From an uncultured Chloroflexota bacterium (lineage in GTDB: Bacteria > Chloroflexota > Limnocylindria > Limnocylindrales > CSP1-4), in assembly GCA_903930745.1 (NCBI GenBank), contig CAIYZX010000389.1:1-5767 (forward strand): 5,767 nt of DNA, read 5' to 3'. The position numbers and the translations under genes were made by a program. Below are positions 1 to 5,193 of the stretch, in pieces (within the stretch, counting starts at the first letter, position 1; every line of letters begins with the position of its first letter). Under the pieces are notes generated by a model. That model was not told where the DNA came from. It made no database searches and saw nothing but the letters and a program-made list of their open reading frames with translations.

Positions 1-1236
1 ACCGTGGAGGGCACGATCACCGCGGGCGCCTCGCTCCTGGACGGGTCCGGGCGCAGGATCGTGGTGGAGGACGAGACCGGTGCGGTGGAGGTCTACCTCC
101 CGGCACCGAACGGCGGCCTCACACCCGGGACGCGCATCCGTGCCACGGGAACGGTCGGCCGGGCCTGGGGCGCCCCGCGCCTGCGGGCCACGGCGCTCAC
201 CGTGCTGGGCCGGGCCTCGGTCGTCTCGCACAACCTGGCCGTGCTGCCCGGCCCGGCGTCCGAGTGGCGCCTGGTCAAGGTGCGCGGCGTGGTCACCGCC
301 GTGCACAGGGACGGGGATCGCTGGTCCGCGGACCTCAAGGTGGGCAGCGACGCTCTCCTCGTCATCGGCCTCGCCGGCGCGGCGATCCCGCCCACCACGA
401 TCGTGGAGGGTCACTGGGCCACGGTCACCGGCGTCGTCCGGCGCCCGTACCCCACGGCCACGGACCGGCGGTACGCCATCGTTCCGCGCGGGCGCGGCGA
501 CGTGGCACCGGGCGGTGCCGCAGCGGGATCCGCGTCCGGGACCTCGAGCGGGTCGGGCGGCACGTCAGGCGCCACCGGCGCATCGGGCAACGGCGCATCC
601 CACACCGGCGCCGGCGCAACGGGCCCCGGGGCGGCAGGTGCCCACGCATCCGGCCCGCCGGCGGGTGACGTGCCTGCGGCCACGATCCCAGACGTGGAGC
701 TCGCCAACCTCGCCGCGCACGCCGGGGAGCCGGTGCGCGTTGGCGGCCTCGTGACCACCGTGGTCAACGAGGAGATCCAGCTTGACGACGGCACCGGCAC
801 GGCGCGCCTGGTCCTGGAGGGAGCGGCCGCGGACCAGGTGGCGCTCGTGGCCGCGGGCGACGCCCTCAACGCCACCGGCACCGTGGACGACCGGAACGGC
901 CCCGTGGTCGTGGTCACCGGCGCGGCGGACATCGCCCTGCTCGGCGACCTCGGCGGCGATGGCTCGTCTGCCGCGACCGCGGACGTGCCCGTCGCGGACC
1001 AGGGCAGCGCCCCGGACGGGATGGCAGCAGCAGGACCCTCGCTCGAGACGGGTGCCCGCCTGGCGCCCGCCCCGCTCGCCGCAGGCACCCTCGCGTTGAC
1101 CGCATGCCTCGCCGCCGCCGCCGTCACGTGGCGCTGGCAGCGTGCGCGGAAGCGCACAAGGGCGAGGATCCTGGAGCGTCTCGCGATGGTCGCGGCAGGC
1201 CGCGGAGGAGCCCCCGGCGGGCCCGAGACAGCCTGA
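1..1236 (+). CDS. C-terminal part of a membrane-anchored multi-OB-fold protein (5' end outside window)
   Basis: The reading frame is open from base 1, so the GTG at 4 is probably an internal Val codon and the N-terminus lies upstream. Counting that Val as residue 1, three beta-rich modules resembling OB folds are visible: about 3-69 (with DGSGRRIVVEDETGAVEVYL), 90-165 and 241-312 (with QLDDGTGTARLVL). Each has the 'G-x-V...V-D-D/E-x-T-G-x-a-x-V/L' pattern of nucleic-acid-binding OB domains. A Gly/Ser/Thr/Ala-rich linker (about 167-222) separates modules two and three. A second flexible stretch (about 316-350) precedes a hydrophobic helix (about 354-376), followed by an Arg/Lys-rich tail (RARKRTRARILERL). 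This topology suggests an exported protein held by a C-terminal membrane anchor with its OB modules outside. Nucleic-acid or other ligand binding is inferred from the fold only, and the modules could be purely structural. Similar OB repeats occur in large secreted bacterial proteins that also carry lamin-tail or nuclease domains. Any such domain here would lie upstream of the window. A strong hairpin follows the stop codon. Confidence 0.72.
   Translation, partial: TVEGTITAGASLLDGSGRRIVVEDETGAVEVYLPAPNGGLTPGTRIRATGTVGRAWGAPRLRATALTVLGRASVVSHNLAVLPGPASEWRLVKVRGVVTAVHRDGDRWSADLKVGSDALLVIGLAGAAIPPTTIVEGHWATVTGVVRRPYPTATDRRYAIVPRGRGDVAPGGAAAGSASGTSSGSGGTSGATGASGNGASHTGAGATGPGAAGAHASGPPAGDVPAATIPDVELANLAAHAGEPVRVGGLVTTVVNEEIQLDDGTGTARLVLEGAAADQVALVAAGDALNATGTVDDRNGPVVVVTGAADIALLGDLGGDGSSAATADVPVADQGSAPDGMAAAGPSLETGARLAPAPLAAGTLALTACLAAAAVTWRWQRARKRTRARILERLAMVAAGRGGAPGGPETA
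502..669 (+). repeat. Low-complexity Gly/Ser/Thr/Ala linker-coding stretch
   Basis: This part of the OB-fold gene encodes about 56 residues made almost only of Gly, Ala, Ser, Thr and Pro, with recurring TGA/SGA/GAS-like triplets and DNA repeats around CCGGCGC and GGCGCATC. It separates the second and third OB-like modules. Such stretches are typical flexible, protease-resistant or glycosylated linkers of exported proteins. The repeats are imperfect, with no clear fixed unit, so length variation by slippage is possible but not shown. Confidence 0.5.
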
Positions 1237-1244
1237 GCACGAAG

Positions 1245-1295
1245 GCCCGGGCGGGCGTGCGGGACCGCCGCACGGCCCTGCACGCCCGCCCGTGC
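1245..1295 (+). terminator. Long GC hairpin after the OB-fold gene, possible terminator
   Basis: Bases 1248-1260 pair perfectly with 1280-1292 (13 bp, CGGGCGGGCGTGC with its complement). The stem extends to 1245-1260/1280-1295 with one mismatch, and 1261-1263 can pair with 1277-1279, including one G-U. It begins 8 nt after the stop codon at 1234-1236. No T-run follows, so intrinsic termination would be atypical. It could instead protect the 3' end or act with Rho. It ends directly against the -35 box of the next promoter. Confidence 0.55.
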
Positions 1296-1325
1296 TTGAC
1301 GCTCGCGGAATCGGACCCCTATCCT
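1296..1325 (+). promoter_or_regulatory. Sigma70-type promoter of the uridine phosphorylase gene
   Basis: The -35 box is TTGACG (1296-1301; 5 of 6 matches to TTGACA). After an 18-bp spacer comes TATCCT (1320-1325; 4 of 6 matches to TATAAT, with the important T-A...T positions kept). The predicted transcript start is near 1332, about 45 nt before the TTG start codon. The promoter lies in the only intergenic space before the gene, which also argues against a start codon further upstream. Confidence 0.62.
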
Positions 1326-1376
1326 CGCTCGAACCGCACGCACAACCGAGCGTGCGCGAGCACGGAGCCAGTCATC

Positions 1377-2222
1377 TTGCCGAACGCCGACGTCCGCGTC
1401 GCAGTCCCCACCGGCGAGCGCCAGTACCACATCGGCCTCGGGCCGGGTGAGCTGGCGGAGTACATCCTCCTCCCCGGCGACCAGGATCGCGTCGAGAAGG
1501 TGGCGGCCCACTTCGACAGCGTCGAGCGGACCCACCGGCACCGTGAGTTTGCCAGCGCCACTGGCTCCTACAAGGGCCAGCGCGTCTCCGTCGTGTCCAC
1601 CGGCATCGGCACGGACAACGTGGAGATCGTGCTCGCCGAGATCCTCCAGATCACGCAGCGCCCCACGTTCATCCGCATCGGTTCGTGCGGCGCGCTCCAG
1701 GAGGGCATGGAGCTTGGGGATCTCGTGATCTCCACCGGCTCCGTGCGCCTGGAGACCACCACCAGCTGGTTTGTCCACGAGAGCTACCCGGCGCTCGCCC
1801 ATCACGAGGCGGTGCTGGCGCTCATCGAGGCGGCCCAGGGGCTTGGACACAGGCACCACGTGGGGATCACCGCCACGGCACCCGGGTTCTACGGGGCGCA
1901 GGGGCGGCCCATCCCCAGACTTCCCATCCGTTACCCTGACCTCGCGGAAGAGATCACCCGGCAGGGTGTGCTCAACTTCGAGATGGAGGTATCGGCCGTC
2001 CTCGTCCTCGCGGGACTCGCGGGCTGTCGTGCCGGCGCTGTGTGCGCCGTGTACGCCAACCGCCGGACCGGCGAGTTCGTGGAAGGCGCCATCAAGGACA
2101 AGGCGGAGGCCACCGTCGTGGAAACCGGGCTGGAAAGCCTGCGGATCCTCGCGGAGATCGACCGCCAGACGTCCACAGCCGGGGCGGCGCGCTGGCGCCC
2201 GTCGCTCTGGTCCCATTCGTGA
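1377..2222 (+). CDS. udp: Uridine phosphorylase (nucleoside phosphorylase-I family)
   Basis: Catalyses reversible phosphorolysis of uridine to uracil and ribose-1-phosphate, a cytosolic pyrimidine salvage step. The 281-residue product is near the usual family length (about 250 in E. coli). Compared with my recollection of the E. coli enzyme, the phosphate-site residues are present: G34-D35 and R38 in PGDQDR, R56 in HREF, R100 in RIGSCG. The ribose-binding motif NFEME (E202, M203, E204) is also present. FYGAQGR carries Q175 and R177, matching the uracil-recognising Gln166/Arg168 that separate uridine from purine nucleoside phosphorylases. The usual Pro of PGDPDR is Gln here. The frame stays open upstream to an ATG at 1104, but that region covers the previous gene's end, a hairpin and the promoter. 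TTG at 1377, preceded by GGAG at 1364-1367, is therefore the best start, and similarity begins just after it. A 75-nt gap separates it from the DUF5679 gene, so they may share a transcript. Confidence 0.9.
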   Translation: MPNADVRVAVPTGERQYHIGLGPGELAEYILLPGDQDRVEKVAAHFDSVERTHRHREFASATGSYKGQRVSVVSTGIGTDNVEIVLAEILQITQRPTFIRIGSCGALQEGMELGDLVISTGSVRLETTTSWFVHESYPALAHHEAVLALIEAAQGLGHRHHVGITATAPGFYGAQGRPIPRLPIRYPDLAEEITRQGVLNFEMEVSAVLVLAGLAGCRAGAVCAVYANRRTGEFVEGAIKDKAEATVVETGLESLRILAEIDRQTSTAGAARWRPSLWSHS

Positions 2223-2251
2223 GCGCCAGGCCAAGGCGAACACCGCGGATC

Positions 2252-2267
2252 CGGGGCGAGTGCCCCG
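2252..2267 (+). other. Small hairpin between udp and the DUF5679 gene
   Basis: CGGGGC (2252-2257) pairs with GCCCCG (2262-2267) around a GAGT loop, giving a 6-bp GC stem. It lies in the 75-nt spacer upstream of the strong ribosome binding site of the DUF5679 gene. It has no T-run, so it is unlikely to end transcription fully. It may be an mRNA-processing or stability element, or chance in GC-rich DNA. Confidence 0.3.
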
Positions 2268-2283
2268 CGACGCGGACTTCGTG

Positions 2284-2289
2284 AGGAGG
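2284..2289 (+). promoter_or_regulatory. Ribosome binding site of the DUF5679 gene
   Basis: AGGAGG is a full match to the anti-Shine-Dalgarno core, 8 nt before the ATG at 2298. A second GAGG (2293-2296) lies too close to the start to be the main site. The strong site supports this short ORF as a real, well-translated gene. Confidence 0.75.
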
Positions 2290-2297
2290 AGCGAGGA

Positions 2298-2438
2298 ATG
2301 GCTCAGGCCTACTGCGTCAAGGACAAGGAGAAGGTCGAGGTCCAGAACGCGCAGCAGATCACGATGAAGAACGGCAAGCCTGCGCTCCAGGGCACCTGCC
2401 CGAAGTGCGGCGGCAAGGTCTTCAAGATCGGCGGCTGA
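2298..2438 (+). CDS. DUF5679-family small zinc-ribbon-like protein
   Basis: A 46-residue protein starting MAQAYCVKDKEKVEV and ending in a CPKCGGKVFKIGG zinc-ribbon half. The central ITMKNGKPALQGTCPKCG block is what I recognise as the DUF5679 signature, found in Chloroflexota and related high-GC bacteria. Its function is not established. The second knuckle is C34-x2-C37. The first has C6 but Asp at position 9, where some relatives have a second Cys (C-x2-C). Metal binding would then be Cys3Asp or need another ligand, and the protein may bind no metal. It is rich in Lys (9 of 46), consistent with contacting nucleic acid or ribosome, but that is only inference. Start choice is clear from the ATG with AGGAGG 8 nt upstream. 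It follows udp by 75 nt with no evident promoter of its own and is closed by a perfect 14-bp hairpin 27 nt downstream. Confidence 0.85.
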   Translation: MAQAYCVKDKEKVEVQNAQQITMKNGKPALQGTCPKCGGKVFKIGG

Positions 2439-2465
2439 CCCGCGACCGTCATCCGGTAGATGACG

Positions 2466-2500
2466 TTGAGCCCCCTCTGGCACAGTCAGAGGGGGCTCAA
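2466..2500 (+). terminator. Perfect 14-bp hairpin after the DUF5679 gene
   Basis: TTGAGCCCCCTCTG (2466-2479) and its exact complement CAGAGGGGGCTCAA (2487-2500) flank a 7-nt loop GCACAGT. The position 27 nt after the stop codon, the strong stem and the A/T-closed base are typical of a transcription terminator. The usual T-run is absent (TGGTGTCC follows), so it may be a U-tract-less terminator or a 3'-end stabiliser. No gene on the minus strand would use it. Confidence 0.72.
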
Positions 2501-2562
2501 TGGTGTCCGGCGCCGGTGCAGACGTCCCGCGCTTCCGGGCCTGCGGGTCCGGGAGGGGGCCT

Positions 2563-2572
2563 AAACCGGTTT
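2563..2572. promoter_or_regulatory. Palindromic operator candidate upstream of gap
   Basis: AAACCGGTTT is a perfect 10-bp palindrome, extendable by one outer C/G pair after a mismatch. It sits in a small A/T-rich island within very GC-rich DNA. The centred CG with A/T-rich arms resembles operators of LacI-family sugar regulators. It abuts the presumed -10 element, so a bound protein would block RNA polymerase. The regulator's identity is unknown; the LacI-family idea is inference from operator shape. Confidence 0.5.
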
Positions 2573-2580
2573 GGTAGTAT
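2572..2580 (+). promoter_or_regulatory. Extended -10 promoter of the gap-pgk-eno operon
   Basis: TGGTAGTAT contains a TGn extension followed by TAGTAT (4 of 6 matches to TATAAT). No -35 match is visible at the expected spacing (GGAGGG at 2552-2557), which fits an extended -10 promoter or one needing an activator. It lies between the terminator-like hairpin and the gap gene, the only A/T-rich spot in that region. Predicted transcription start is near 2587. Confidence 0.45.
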
Positions 2581-2703
2581 TCGGGAGGACCGAAGGGGCA
2601 GCCCGCCCACTCGGGGCACGCACTGATCGCGAACAGGACGCAGACCACCAGGCCCGCCGGGCGTGCGGCGCGGCACGGCAGGAGCTCCACGAGACCCGGC
2701 AGG

Positions 2704-2730
2704 CCCACCGGCCGCACAGCGGCCGGCGGG
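2704..2730 (+). other. Strong hairpin in the gap leader
   Basis: CCGGCCGC (2708-2715) pairs with GCGGCCGG (2719-2726) over an ACA loop. After one A-C mismatch, CCC (2704-2706) pairs with GGG (2728-2730), giving 11 bp in total. No T-run follows, so it is not a standard terminator. It could be part of a regulatory leader fold or stabilise the mRNA. Confidence 0.45.
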
Positions 2731-2866
2731 AACGCATCGGGGTCGCCGCCACCGTCGTCGGCGTGACGACCGAGGCCGCGCTCCCGACGATCACCGGCTC
2801 GTGGCCCGCCAGCGGCCAGCGCCGGGCCCGTCCCGAGGTTCGCCATCAAGGAGAATCCCGCCGGTG

Positions 2867-2923
2867 ATGCCCGCCAGGGCGACGGCGGTCCCGCGTCCCA
2901 GCATGCAGGAGGTCCACTCGTGA
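2867..2923 (+). CDS. Possible leader mini-ORF overlapping the gap start
   Basis: ATG at 2867 (or GTG at 2864, directly before it) opens an 18-codon frame, product MPARATAVPRPSMQEVHS. It ends in TGA at 2921-2923, overlapping the gap GTG start as GTGA. AAGGAG (2848-2853) lies 10 nt before the GTG and 13 nt before the ATG. The gap ribosome binding site AGGAGG lies inside its last codons. This arrangement would allow translational coupling to gap. The peptide resembles no family I know, and a frame this short can arise by chance in GC-rich DNA. Confidence 0.25.
   Translation: MPARATAVPRPSMQEVHS
2907..2912 (+). promoter_or_regulatory. Ribosome binding site of gap
   Basis: AGGAGG, followed by T, fully matches the anti-Shine-Dalgarno core and lies 7 nt before the GTG at 2920. 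It fixes the GTG as the start codon, and the protein then begins exactly where GAPDH homology does (TVRVGINGFGRIGR). Confidence 0.8.
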
Positions 2924-3927
2924 CCGTTCGCGTCGGCATCAACGGCTTCGGCCGCATCGGCCGCCAGTCGCTCAAGGCCCTGATCGAGCGCACCCCCGAG
3001 GTTGAGGTGGTCGCCGTCAACGACCTCGTCGACGTCGAGACCAACGCGCTCCTCTTCAAGCACGACAGCACCTACGGCGCCTACAAGGGCGAGGTCTCCC
3101 ACACCGCAGACTCCATCGTGATCGACGGCAAGGAGATCAAGGTCCTGCAGTACAAGGACCCGGCGCAGCTGCCCTGGGGTGACCTGGGCGTGGACATCGT
3201 CATCGAGTCCACCGGCATCTTCACCGACGCCGAGAAGGCGGGCGCCCACCGCACCGCCGGCGCCAAGAAGGTCATCATCTCCGCTCCCGCCAAGAAGGAG
3301 GACATCACGATCGTCCTCGGCGTGAACGAGGAGAAGTACGACCCGGCCAACCACCACATCATCAGCAACGCCAGCTGCACCACGAACTGCCTGGCGCCCG
3401 CCGCGAAGGTCGTCCACGACCGCTGGACCATCAAGCGCGGCCTGATGAACACCATCCACAGCTACACCAACGACCAGCGCATCCTGGACGTGGCCCACAA
3501 GGACCCGCGCCGCGCCCGCGCCGCCGGCCTGAACATCATCCCCACCACCACCGGCGCGGCCAAGGCCCTGTCCCTGGTGATCCCGGACCTCAAGGGCAAG
3601 TTCGACGGCTTCAGCCTGCGCGTCCCCACCCCCACCGTCTCGGTCGTGGACTTCACGGCGGAGCTGGAGAAGGACGTCACGCTCGACGAGCTCAACCAGG
3701 CCTTCCGTGACGCCGCTGCGGGCCCGCTCGCCGGCATCCTGGGCGCCTGCGACGACCCGCTCGTCTCCAGCGACTTCCGCGGTGACACCCGCTCGTCCAT
3801 CGTGGACATCGCGTCCAACATGGTCCTGGGCGGCAACTTCATCAAGGTCATCGCCTGGTACGACAACGAGTGGGGCTACAGCTGCCGCGTCGCCGACCTC
3901 ACGAAGTTCGTCGCCGCGCGCCTCTGA
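2920..3927 (+). CDS. gap: Type I glyceraldehyde-3-phosphate dehydrogenase
   Basis: Converts glyceraldehyde-3-phosphate, NAD(P)+ and phosphate to 1,3-bisphosphoglycerate in cytosolic glycolysis, and the reverse in gluconeogenesis. The 335-residue length is standard. The N-terminal Rossmann domain starts with GINGFGRIGR (6-15). VNDL has Asp35, equivalent to Asp32 of the Geobacillus enzyme, which holds the adenosine ribose and favours NAD. The catalytic block is ASCTTNCLAP with nucleophile Cys153 and base His180 in MNTIHSYTND. Phosphate-site residues include the TTTG segment (209-212) and Arg234 in SLRVPTPTVSVVD. The conserved WYDNEWGYS lies near the C-terminus (313-321). At the second cofactor determinant, the usual Leu187-Pro188 is Val191-Ala192 (LDVAHKDPRRAR), so strict NAD specificity is not certain. 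It is the first full-size gene of the presumed operon, 66 nt before pgk. Confidence 0.97.
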   Translation: MTVRVGINGFGRIGRQSLKALIERTPEVEVVAVNDLVDVETNALLFKHDSTYGAYKGEVSHTADSIVIDGKEIKVLQYKDPAQLPWGDLGVDIVIESTGIFTDAEKAGAHRTAGAKKVIISAPAKKEDITIVLGVNEEKYDPANHHIISNASCTTNCLAPAAKVVHDRWTIKRGLMNTIHSYTNDQRILDVAHKDPRRARAAGLNIIPTTTGAAKALSLVIPDLKGKFDGFSLRVPTPTVSVVDFTAELEKDVTLDELNQAFRDAAAGPLAGILGACDDPLVSSDFRGDTRSSIVDIASNMVLGGNFIKVIAWYDNEWGYSCRVADLTKFVAARL

Positions 3928-3942
3928 GCCGGGGTCTCCGAC

Positions 3943-3962
3943 GGGGGCCGGCAACGGCCCCC
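3943..3962 (+). other. gap-pgk intercistronic hairpin with GNRA tetraloop
   Basis: GGGGGCCG (3943-3950) pairs with CGGCCCCC (3955-3962) around a GCAA loop, an 8-bp GC stem with a stable GNRA tetraloop. It lies 15 nt after the gap stop and about 20 nt before the pgk ribosome binding site. No T-run follows, so read-through to pgk is expected. Roles as a 3'-end stabiliser of a processed gap mRNA or partial attenuator are inference. Confidence 0.55.
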
Positions 3963-3993
3963 ACCGGTACCGAACCCCCACAAGGAGCCGAAC

Positions 3994-5193
3994 ATGGACA
4001 AGCTCACGGTCCGGGACCTGGACGCCGCGGGCAAGCGCGTGTTCGTCCGCGTTGACTTCAACGTCCCTCTCCAGGACGGCAAGGTCACGGACGACTCGCG
4101 CATTCGCGCCGCCATCCCCACGATCAAGCACCTTCAGCAGCAGGGCGCCCGCGTCATCCTCGCCAGCCACCTCGGCCGGCCGGACGGCAAGGTGTCCGAC
4201 AGCCTGCGTCTCCGCCCCGTGGGCGAGCGCCTGGGCCAGCTCCTGGGCAGGACCGTCCCGGTCACGGGCGATGCCCTGGGCGCGGGCACGGAGGACGCCA
4301 TCAAGCGCCTCCGCAACGGCGAGGTCCTCCTCCTGGAGAACCTGCGCTTCCACGCCGCCGAGGAGAAGAACGACCCGGCGTTCGCCGAGGCCCTCGCCTC
4401 GTACTGTGACGTCTACGTGAACGACGCCTTCGGCACCGCGCACCGCGCGCACGCCTCCACCGTGGGCATCGCGAAGCTCCGCCCGGCGTACGCCGGCTTC
4501 CTCATGGAGAAGGAGATCGCGAACCTGGGGATGCTCCTGGAGAACCCGGGCCGCCCGTTCGCGGCGATCATCGGCGGCGCCAAGGTCTCCGACAAGATCA
4601 AGGTCCTGAAGAACCTGCTCGCCAAGGTTGACCTGATGGTCATCGGCGGCGGCATGGCGAACACGTTCCTGCTGGCGCAGGGCAAGGCCGTGGGCAAGTC
4701 CCTGGCGGAGCCCGACCGCGTGGAGGACGCCCGCGCGATCCTTGCCGCGGCCGCCGAGAAGGGCGTGAAGATCGTGCTCCCGGTTGACGTGGTGGTGGCC
4801 AAGGAGGTCACGCGCGGCACCGAGTACAAGACGCTCTCCGCGGACAAGGTCCCGGCGAGCTGGCACATCGTGGACCTGGGCAAGCAGAGCCTCGTCAAGG
4901 TCGAGGAGGCGCTCGCGGACGTCCAGACGGTCCTCTGGAACGGCCCCCTGGGCGTGTTCGAGATCCCGTCCTTCGCCCACGGCACCAAGGCCATCGCCCG
5001 CTTCCTCGCCACGCGCGCGGAGCAGGGTGCGAAGGTGGTCATCGGCGGCGGTGACTCCGTCGCGGCGATCACCCAGCAGGGCCTTGCGGACAAGATGACG
5101 CATATCAGCACCGGTGGCGGCGCCAGCCTTGAATTCCTCGAGGGTCGTGAGCTGCCCGGCGTGACGGTCCTGCAGGACCGGGAGGCCAAGTGA
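3994..5193 (+). CDS. pgk: Phosphoglycerate kinase
   Basis: Transfers the acyl phosphate of 1,3-bisphosphoglycerate to ADP, giving 3-phosphoglycerate and ATP; it uses the GAPDH product directly. The 399 residues match the bacterial family length. The N-terminal substrate domain shows RVDFNVP (19-25), Arg36 in DSRIRAA, SHLGRP (58-63), ENLRFH (115-120) and NDAFGTAHRAHAS (143-155), which supply the basic patch for the phosphoglycerate. FLMEKE (169-174) leads into the hinge. The C-terminal nucleotide domain shows GGAKVSDKI (194-202, with Lys197 and Lys201), GGGMANTF (218-225), WNGPLGVFE (315-323), GGGDSVAA (351-358) and STGGGASLEFLEG (372-384). All key motifs are intact. ATG at 3994 is preceded by AAGGAG (3982-3987). 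The stop overlaps the eno start by 4 nt, indicating translational coupling. Confidence 0.98.
   Translation: MDKLTVRDLDAAGKRVFVRVDFNVPLQDGKVTDDSRIRAAIPTIKHLQQQGARVILASHLGRPDGKVSDSLRLRPVGERLGQLLGRTVPVTGDALGAGTEDAIKRLRNGEVLLLENLRFHAAEEKNDPAFAEALASYCDVYVNDAFGTAHRAHASTVGIAKLRPAYAGFLMEKEIANLGMLLENPGRPFAAIIGGAKVSDKIKVLKNLLAKVDLMVIGGGMANTFLLAQGKAVGKSLAEPDRVEDARAILAAAAEKGVKIVLPVDVVVAKEVTRGTEYKTLSADKVPASWHIVDLGKQSLVKVEEALADVQTVLWNGPLGVFEIPSFAHGTKAIARFLATRAEQGAKVVIGGGDSVAAITQQGLADKMTHISTGGGASLEFLEGRELPGVTVLQDREAK

Larger units (their letters stand above)
2587..2919 (+). other. Long GC-rich 5' leader of the gap operon
   Basis: If the promoter at 2572-2580 is used, about 330 nt are transcribed before gap. 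No known riboswitch class is recognisable by eye. Visible structure includes a strong hairpin at 2704-2730, a weaker one (GTCGTC 2754-2759 with GACGAC 2765-2770), and a possible pairing of GGCCCG 2803-2808 with CGGGCC 2823-2828. A second Shine-Dalgarno-like AAGGAG (2848-2853) precedes a mini-ORF. Open frames through this stretch encode Arg/Pro-rich sequence with no family resemblance. An undetected downstream promoter would make the leader shorter. Confidence 0.4.

Noticed and set aside
1104..1376. N-terminal extension of uridine phosphorylase from the ATG at 1104
   Set aside because: It would add 91 residues without family similarity and overlap the previous gene, a hairpin and a good promoter. 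The TTG at 1377 fits family length.
2581..2600. Small inverted repeat TTCGG/CCGAA near the predicted transcript start, considered as a known riboswitch stem
   Set aside because: Only 5 bp, and neighbouring bases do not match any riboswitch core I can recognise.
2663..2863. Upstream part of an 86-codon frame ending at the gap start
   Set aside because: Arg/Pro-rich sequence with no motif and no convincing ribosome binding site. Only the last 18 codons have a start with a Shine-Dalgarno sequence, and these are listed separately at low confidence.
2571..2867. 98-codon frame in the gap leader starting at a TTG
   Set aside because: Its start lies inside the presumed promoter, it lacks a ribosome binding site, and the product is Arg-rich with no recognisable domain.
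411..3071. Very long antisense open frame (886 codons) running across three unrelated regions
   Set aside because: It covers the OB-fold gene, udp, the DUF5679 gene and intergenic DNA on the other strand. High-GC codon use removes antisense stops; no family motif appears.
3965..3972. Palindrome CGGTACCG before pgk
   Set aside because: Eight bases in GC-rich DNA are expected by chance and no promoter element lies nearby.
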